Assembly (NCBI RefSeq): GCF_036850765.1 | Contig: NC_089498.1 | Location: forward strand, 55,293,795 to 55,357,794 | Source of the DNA: Saccopteryx bilineata | Lineage: Eukaryota > Chordata > Mammalia > Chiroptera > Emballonuridae | Direction of reading: 5' to 3' | DNA: 64,000 bases | Shown: positions 59,157 to 64,000 of the stretch, in pieces | How positions within the stretch are numbered: the first letter of the stretch is position 1 | Layout of the letters: each line of letters begins with the position of its first letter | Notes under the pieces: model-generated | Databases searched by the model: none | Told to the model about the DNA's origin: nothing | The model's input: only the letters and a program-made list of their open reading frames with translations | Made by a program: the position numbers and the translations under genes

Positions 59157-59574
59157 GATATTCATGAACCACTTTGCTATTGTCCTTGGAGGGGTCTGTG
59201 AAATGAGGACCAGAATTAGGTGAAGTGAACGAGGCACTTGCCTTGATCACAAAACCTGAGAGCCACCTAACTGGTGAATCAAGACAAATAATAAGATACA
59301 TAATATTTTAACATAATATTTTTAAAACACTCACATACACACACACATACACACAGGTATACATTTCCATTTTGCCTCAAAAGCTCATATGGTTTGGCAT
59401 AACAATGAGTGAGAATAAGATGCTCTAAAATTTCCACTTGAGGTGCTTCATGTTAACTTACCTTTGAAGAGATAATAATACTATGCTTATTTTATAGCTG
59501 AGGAAATAGACTCAGAGTGGTTACTAGTAAAAACTAATAACATTAGTAACATTCTAGCACTGCTCTAACTTCTT
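59157..59574. other. Unique DNA with a short CA repeat
   Basis: A (CA)n run near 59,331-59,356; part of 59,480-59,520 (GCTGAGGAAATAGACTCAGAG) resembles a MIR fragment. Nothing else recognised. Confidence 0.45.
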
Positions 59575-59711
59575 CATAGACTTTTCACACCTACTTCCTA
59601 CAACAACACTGTGAAGTAAGTACCTTTAATATTCATTTATTTTCATGTTAAATTAAATGAAACATAGAGAAGACTAAGTAATTATAGACAGGAAATATCA
59701 GTCCTGAATCC
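59575..59711 (-). mobile_element. MIR fragment
   Basis: TCCTACAACAACACTGTGAAG, TAAGTACCTTTAATATTC, GAAACATAGAGAAGACTAAG, and AATCCAATTTT follow the complement of the MIR core and tRNA side. The retroviral element next to it inserted at its edge. Confidence 0.55.
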
Positions 59712-59717
59712 AATTTT

Positions 59718-60038
59718 TGTGGGTGGAGTGCAGAGCACATTCCTAGCAGCTGTGGCTGATGCAATGCTGTGAGAATACTCCAGCTCCCAGAAACCTCCTG
59801 GGCATTCCCAGGAAGGAAGCTCTCCCACTATAAGGAAATGACTCAGCGCCAACCAGGCAGCTCCCTGATCTTTTCAGCCATTGGCTATGAAGTGCATGCT
59901 GTAACACCCTATAGACTGAACCTGTGTGTATAAGCTAGTTTACTTCCTGAATAAAGTGGATCTGCATCACTGAACCTGGTCCCCAGAGTCGGGTCTTTGC
60001 ATCTCCATCGTCCTCACCCCTGGCAGGACTTGTCCACA
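59718..60038 (+). repeat. 5' LTR of the endogenous retrovirus
   Basis: Starts TGTGGGTGG and ends TTGTCCACA. TATA-like TATAAG at 59,929-59,934 and AATAAA at 59,950-59,955 are only about 20 bp apart. R is therefore short, and the polyadenylation signal may lie at or before the start of R, as in some class II viruses. Confidence 0.95.
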
Positions 60039-60040
60039 AC

Positions 60041-60058
60041 TGGCGCCAAATGTCAAGC
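60041..60058 (+). other. Primer-binding site (lysine-tRNA type)
   Basis: TGGCGCC begins two bases after the 5' LTR, matching the first seven bases of lysine-tRNA primer sites. The following AAATGTCAAGC departs from both common lysine versions, so only partial pairing is expected in this decayed copy. Confidence 0.75.
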
Positions 60059-60086
60059 AGGGACCTAACCAGCATCCAAGGGATGG

Positions 60087-60092
60087 GTGAGT
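60087..60092 (+). promoter_or_regulatory. Candidate splice donor in the leader
   Basis: GG|GTGAGT sits 49 bp after the 5' LTR end, where retroviruses place the major donor used to make env RNA. A second AG|GTGAGT follows near 60,155. Seen by motif only. Confidence 0.45.
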
Positions 60093-60335
60093 GACCGTCT
60101 GCAATGGGAAATCTTCTCCCTCACTCTGGAGCCCCACACACCCTATTGCAGAGTAGGTGAGTTGAAGTTTGTGAAAAGGATCTCTGTACTTACTGGGAGA
60201 TTCTCTCTGGTTTTAACCCTGGACTGAGGACGTGCCCCTCTGGGACCCAGACACTTGGGCCCGAGCTCTCGGCCTGTTCATTTGGCCTAGGTATATGAGA
60301 GACGGGCCTTCCCTCTTGGCCTCACTCCTGCCTTA

Positions 60336-60665
60336 TTGGCAATACATGGCTGCTTCACCGGTGCTCCTGCTGGGGACCCTCCGCTGGTCCCTAAGGTCCT
60401 ACAGGCTACTCCTCTTTCAAAGGGACCCCTACCTCTGTATTTGCCTCCCCCTGTAGAAGAAGAAGAGGGTTGGACCACCGAGTTTGATGGGCTTGCAGCC
60501 GAGCGTGCAGAAACAAAACTAGATAAATTAGAAACCGCGCCATTAGCTCGGCTACCCGAAAAAGCAGAAGTCGCTACTTCTGCATTCCCTGCCAGAGCTA
60601 AATGCCCAACCCCGGCCTCTAAGATGCCATTTTCTCCAACACGTGGTCCTGCTGTAGACTCATGA
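60336..60665 (+). pseudogene. gag-like fragment
   Basis: A 109-codon open stretch whose middle is proline-rich (PLSKGPLPLYLPPPVEEEEG), followed by an acidic and alanine/lysine-rich part. This resembles the linker between matrix and capsid in retroviral Gag, the protein that builds the particle. A start of MGN type at 60,104 runs into a stop within about 18 codons, and the intervening part is in other frames, so the reading frame is broken. No capsid major-homology region or nucleocapsid Cys-His box is seen. The assignment rests on composition and position. The opposite-strand 166-codon frame here is a shadow. Confidence 0.45.
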
Positions 60666-61747
60666 ACCAGCCTATACACACCCATATGTCTTTTTTCTTT
60701 CTGTTTGTCTTGTCTATTTTTCTGTATCTCTTGCTCTCTCTCTCCCCTGCCCCTCTCTCTGAAATGATGCTGGACAGACCCAGCCACAACACAGTGGTAG
60801 GGATCACACCCTCTTCTAACACAAGGGAGAGGTTATGCTTGTGTTTTTCAGCCAATTTGGATTCCAAGAACCCCCCAACCTGCTTGACAGGGTTTTTTGG
60901 TACCCACTAAATGATTCAGTCTTCACCCGTCCAAAGCCACAGGCCTGGCTTTCTCCACACCGACTACACTTGAGGGGAGGAGGTCCTCAGCACTCCAGAA
61001 GAAGACATCATGGCCAGCATGCATGCCCTATCACCTGGGGGGATGTGGAGGCTTTGGCGGGGCGGGGGGTGGATGGGCCCAGAGAATTGCCCCTGATGGG
61101 CCCCCAGGCCCTGGTGCTCTGTTCTTGCTTATGTGTGCTATAGTAACCCCTGACTACCAGAAGCAGGCAGTGGCAGCCCGGGGCTCGAGCCCAGCAATGT
61201 GAGCTGGTGTTTTCAGTTCATCTTTGGAGGATTAGGAGAATTGGGCCGGAGTTGCAATTCACAGACTTCAGAAGGTAAACGGTGGGAGCTGCGGTGGGAG
61301 GATGAACGGAAGCCAGGCTTGCATCACTGAGTGGCTGCTGGAATGGCAGGGAGTGCCTGCTAAGCCGCTGGTGGGTTCGCTGACATTTTGGGACATAGGG
61401 GTAGATGCCATCATGCTCTCCAGAGTAAAGATGGAAGTGCTGACTGCCATTTCCACGTGCTCCTCTTTGGGACAGTGTAAGACCTGCCAGGACAGCAGGG
61501 ATGAGGGGGGTGGTGAGGCCTCATGTGCATAGACTGATTTCCTGGACTACAACCAGAGTGGGCACTAGCTCCTTTGTTGAATGGACTTATGGATTTTGGA
61601 CAATGTGAAATACCCTGATGGGGGTGGGGGGCTGCTTTGCTGGAGGCCCTTCCCCTGCCCCAGGAAGCTTTTCCCATGGCTAGAAAGAAGGCCAAGGACA
61701 TTTTGTGCTTTTGGCAGAGTACTCAGAGACTGGTGATATGTACCTTC
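60666..61747 (+). other. Unassigned interior of the endogenous retrovirus
   Basis: About 1.1 kb between the gag-like part and the nested SINE. A pyrimidine-rich block lies at 60,685-60,765 and a GC-rich part at 60,950-61,520. Frames of 60-100 codons on both strands carry no protease, reverse transcriptase or integrase motif I can see. It may be strongly decayed retroviral sequence or captured foreign DNA. Confidence 0.4.
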
Positions 61748-61928
61748 TTTTTTTTTTTAATATTTTATTTATTGATTTTTAGAGAGAGGGGAGAGAGAGA
61801 GAGAAGGGGAGGAGCAGGAAGCATCAACTCCCATATGTGCCTTGACCAGGCAAGCCCAAGGTTTCGAACCAGCAACCTCAGTGTTCCAGGTCGACGCTTT
61901 ATCCCACTGTGCCACCACAGGTCAGGCC
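61748..61928 (-). mobile_element. B-type SINE inside the endogenous retrovirus
   Basis: Antisense: T-rich tail, GAGAGAGAG block, GGAAGCATCAACTCCC, GGTTTCGAACCAGCAACC, ending CCACCACAGGTCAGGC. Target duplication about ATATGTACCTTC / AAATGTACCTTT. It is younger than the retroviral insertion. Confidence 0.95.
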
Positions 61929-62181
61929 GAAATGTACCTTTGTAATTGTTGAAATTGTATGATTTGTCATGTTGTTGCAATTTGTGTAATGTGCCTTGCA
62001 ACCATATGTAGTATGCAGTCCATGGCAAGCCACCCGTTCTGTGTTTGGATGCTGGGACCTTTGTGAGAAGGGGGCGTGCATGGACCTAAATCCATTTTTT
62101 ACAATCAAAATGGAACTGTGTTTAAGGGCACCTAGAAGGTCTCTGTAAAACAATGGGAGGGAAATGACATCCTGATCCCTA

Positions 62182-62394
62182 GGAGGAATCCTCTGTTTAA
62201 GACCCCCATTCTATTTCCTAACTAGTCAAACATTACAGAAGCTTGCCTCATTGTTTAATAAAGCTAATCTATTAGCATATAGTATAATAGGTATTATAGT
62301 TGTTTTAGTCCTACTAGGGTTCCGTTGCATAATGCGTAGCATTCAGAAGCTACAACAACAGCAAGCTGTCATTAATAAGTCCAATTGGCTTTAA
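62182..62394 (+). pseudogene. env transmembrane-subunit tail
   Basis: An open frame without its start runs to TAA at 62,392-62,394, just before the polypurine tract, where retroviruses end env. It has a strongly hydrophobic segment of about 17 residues (SIIGIIVVLVLLGF) followed by a basic stretch (arginine, arginine, lysine) and a short glutamine-rich cytoplasmic tail. This is the layout of a membrane anchor. Ectodomain, fusion peptide and surface subunit are not recognised upstream. Remnant only. Confidence 0.7.
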
Positions 62395-62396
62395 TT

Positions 62397-62412
62397 AAAA
62401 GAGAAGGGGTGA
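62397..62412 (+). other. Polypurine tract
   Basis: AAAAGAGAAGGGGTGA abuts the TG of the 3' LTR directly. It primes plus-strand synthesis in retroviral reverse transcription. Confidence 0.85.
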
Positions 62413-62734
62413 TGTGGGTGAAGCACAGAGCACATTCCTAGCAGCTGTGGCTGATGCAATGCTGTGAGAATACTCCAGCTCCCAGAACCCTCCTGGGCAT
62501 ACCCAGGAACGAAGCTCACATTCTATAAGGAAGTGACTCAGCGCCAACCACGCAGCTCCCTGATTTTTTCAGCCATTGGCTATGAAGAACACGCTGTAAC
62601 ATCCTATGGGCTGAACCCATGTATATAAGCTAGTTTACTTCCTGAATAAAGTGGATCTGCATCACTGAACCTGGTACCCAGAGTCAGGTCTTTGCGTCTC
62701 CGTCGTCCTCACCCCCTGGCAGGACTTGTCCACA
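62413..62734 (+). repeat. 3' LTR of the endogenous retrovirus
   Basis: Starts TGTGGGTGA and ends TTGTCCACA. It has a fuller TATA box than the 5' LTR (TATATAAG at 62,622-62,629) and AATAAA at 62,645-62,650. About 26 substitutions and one 1-bp indel separate it from the 5' LTR by hand alignment. Confidence 0.95.
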
Positions 62735-62740
62735 AATTTT

Positions 62741-63899
62741 CTCTGATCTTAAAATCAGAGCTACTAATGGCTATCCTATTCTGTTAGTATGTTGTCAGTG
62801 AAAAATAAGCCACTGATGACAAATCTTGTACTAAATTGTACTATCCAACATCATTTTATGAAATAGGAGCTTACTACTGTATCATGTAATTTTAAAATTA
62901 AGAAAACTTAATGAAATTGTTTATGTATGAGAAAAACAAAGATAAAAATACTTGTTTTTTTATACTAGTTATACTGAAAAATTTCATATAACCCAAGAAA
63001 TGCTTCTTGATTTAGAGTGTTATAGACTCTTCTTTGAACAGTTTATGCATTTTTTCTTCCCTGCATAATCAGGCTTGTAACAAAAAAGATAAAGAACTTA
63101 TTTTCAGTGCTTATGAATCTACAACTTGTCTAGTATACTATCCAACTCTGCCATATTCCTACTATCAAAGCATATTAGCACTATCTCTTTATTGTTCTCA
63201 GGTTTCCAAGAAAGTTTTCATCTTTTGCATAAATGCCTCTGGAAGATTTTTCACAGTGGTGCCATCGTAAAACTCTAGAATTTTATTGCCTTTTTTCAGT
63301 TCTCAGTCCCTATATAAATTTATCACTTGTTTATGGATTCAAGAATACTGCTGTATGTATATGAATATATGTATTAAAGTCCTCTACTACAGAGATTGTT
63401 AAATTGTAAATGATATAATGAGCCAGAAACCAGAAGCAAAAGACTTGGTTTGACCCAAGTTACTATCATTTTTTAAGGTCCAATACAGAAAAAAAACAGA
63501 ACAAATGCCACAACCATGGATAAGATGGCAGGCAGCTAGGGGCCTAAGTTAATCGATGCCTTTTCCAAGCTGCTAACTTTTAGAAAGAGCAAGAACAGCC
63601 AAAACCTGGCTGCACAGGTGCATCAGAAAGCACTTGACACCCATTTACTGTGATCTCTGGACTAAATAATAAGTCACTTAATGCCTCCACTATTTCTTAC
63701 CATGCATATCAACTGACAGATCTCAGAATAGGAAGAAATGAGAAAGAGGTGATACAGAAGACATTAAGGGACTAGACGTAGCTTTGTCTTCCTTACTGGA
63801 CCTGTGGCTAAGTAAGACTGAGGATGCTTTGGCAACACAGATGTGTTCTGATTTGTCTCCATGGTAAATGAACAATAGATCTTCCCTCTTTTCTATTCT
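62741..63899. other. Unique AT-rich DNA
   Basis: No recognised repeat; the 78-codon frame near 63,034 has no supporting features. Confidence 0.45.
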
Positions 63900-64000
63900 T
63901 TTTTTTTTAATTAAATGAGAGCAGGGGAGGCAGAGAGATAGATTCCCTCGTGCGTCCCCACTGGGATCTACCTGGCAAGCACTCTGTGGGGCAATACTCT
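63900..64000 (-). mobile_element. A-type SINE, cut by the window end
   Basis: Antisense T tail, GAGAGATAGATTCCCTCG, GTGCGTCCCCACTGGGATC and ACCTGGCAAGCAC, matching the 3' part of the A family. The head lies beyond the window. Confidence 0.85.

Larger units (their letters stand above)
59718..62734 (+). mobile_element. Endogenous retrovirus, complete ends, coding-defective
   Basis: Two LTRs (321 and 322 bp) bound a 2,374-bp interior. A perfect 6-bp target duplication AATTTT flanks it (59,712-59,717 and 62,735-62,740). It has a lysine-type primer-binding site, a splice donor, a gag-like fragment, an env transmembrane tail and a polypurine tract. No pol is recognisable and about 180 bp of the interior is a later SINE. 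Six-base target copies and a lysine-type site fit class II (betaretrovirus-like) elements; this is my assignment, not proven. With hand-counted LTR differences of about 26 of 321, the copy is not recent. Confidence 0.93.

Noticed and set aside
60287..60787. 166-codon antisense frame
   Set aside because: Lies opposite the gag-like fragment in the endogenous retrovirus and has no recognisable domain.

Overview
This window is AT-rich, repeat-dense mammalian nuclear DNA, and I found no host protein-coding exon, classical RNA gene or CRISPR array in it. The likely source is a bat. The evidence is the set of tRNA-derived SINEs repeated dozens of times. They have a head beginning GGCCCTGGCC-GGTTGGCTCAGTGG or GCCTGACC-TGTGGTGGCGCAGTGG, a CT-rich body and an A-rich tail. 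This is accompanied by L1, MIR, L2, MaLR LTRs and hAT DNA transposons with clean target-site duplications (TSDs). I cannot fix the bat family from sequence alone; an emballonurid or rhinolophoid lineage is my best guess. Nearly every open reading frame longer than 60 codons comes from a repeat.

I use four working labels for the SINEs. A is about 370-390 bp, with head GGTTGGCTCAGTGGTAGAGC. B is about 190-235 bp, with head TGGTGGCGCAGTGGATAAAGC and the phrase GGGAGTTGATGCTTCC. C is about 320-400 bp, with head GGCGCAGTGGATAGAGC and the phrase GAGAAAGCAATCAATGAACAAC. D is about 160-175 bp, older and shorter. Each carries recognisable Pol III A-box and B-box motifs in its head.

Layout. 1-10.3 kb: two L1 copies with inverted 5' ends (190-1185 and 7561-8306), a truncated antisense L1 (2132-2898), SINEs (two of them nested pairs) and an LTR-like segment (about 6430-6975). 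10.3-16.6 kb: mostly unique AT-rich DNA with two SINEs. 16.7-20.2 kb: a long, decayed L1 with most of ORF2, whose reverse-transcriptase FADD box has become FAND. 20.3-29.4 kb: sparse repeats, a GT microsatellite, a polypyrimidine tract, a possible hairpin and two stretches that look like non-coding regulatory DNA. 29.5-30.2 kb: an antisense LTR with a fragment of retroviral interior. 30.6-40.6 kb: many SINEs, two MIRs, L2 and a MaLR LTR. 41.8-43.5 kb: a 173-bp direct duplication about 1.5 kb apart. 44.6-48.9 kb: an L1 3' end, SINEs, L2 and a second MaLR LTR. 50.8-52.2 kb: a hAT transposon with another hAT transposon inside it, both with perfect 8-bp TSDs. 53.6-54.0 kb: a weak LTR-like segment. 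54.1-59.1 kb: SINEs, an L1 3' end and a 56-bp inverted duplication 1.4 kb apart. 59.7-62.7 kb: a complete-ended but coding-defective endogenous retrovirus with two LTRs, a lysine-type primer-binding site, a polypurine tract, a 6-bp TSD, a gag-like fragment, an env transmembrane tail and no recognisable pol. The window ends inside another A-type SINE.

The content reads as intergenic or deep intronic DNA shaped by successive transposition. The order of insertion can be read from nesting and TSDs in several places. The most notable items are the nested hAT pair, the non-autonomous retroviral element, and the two local duplications that no transposon explains. All boundaries and identity counts were read by eye.
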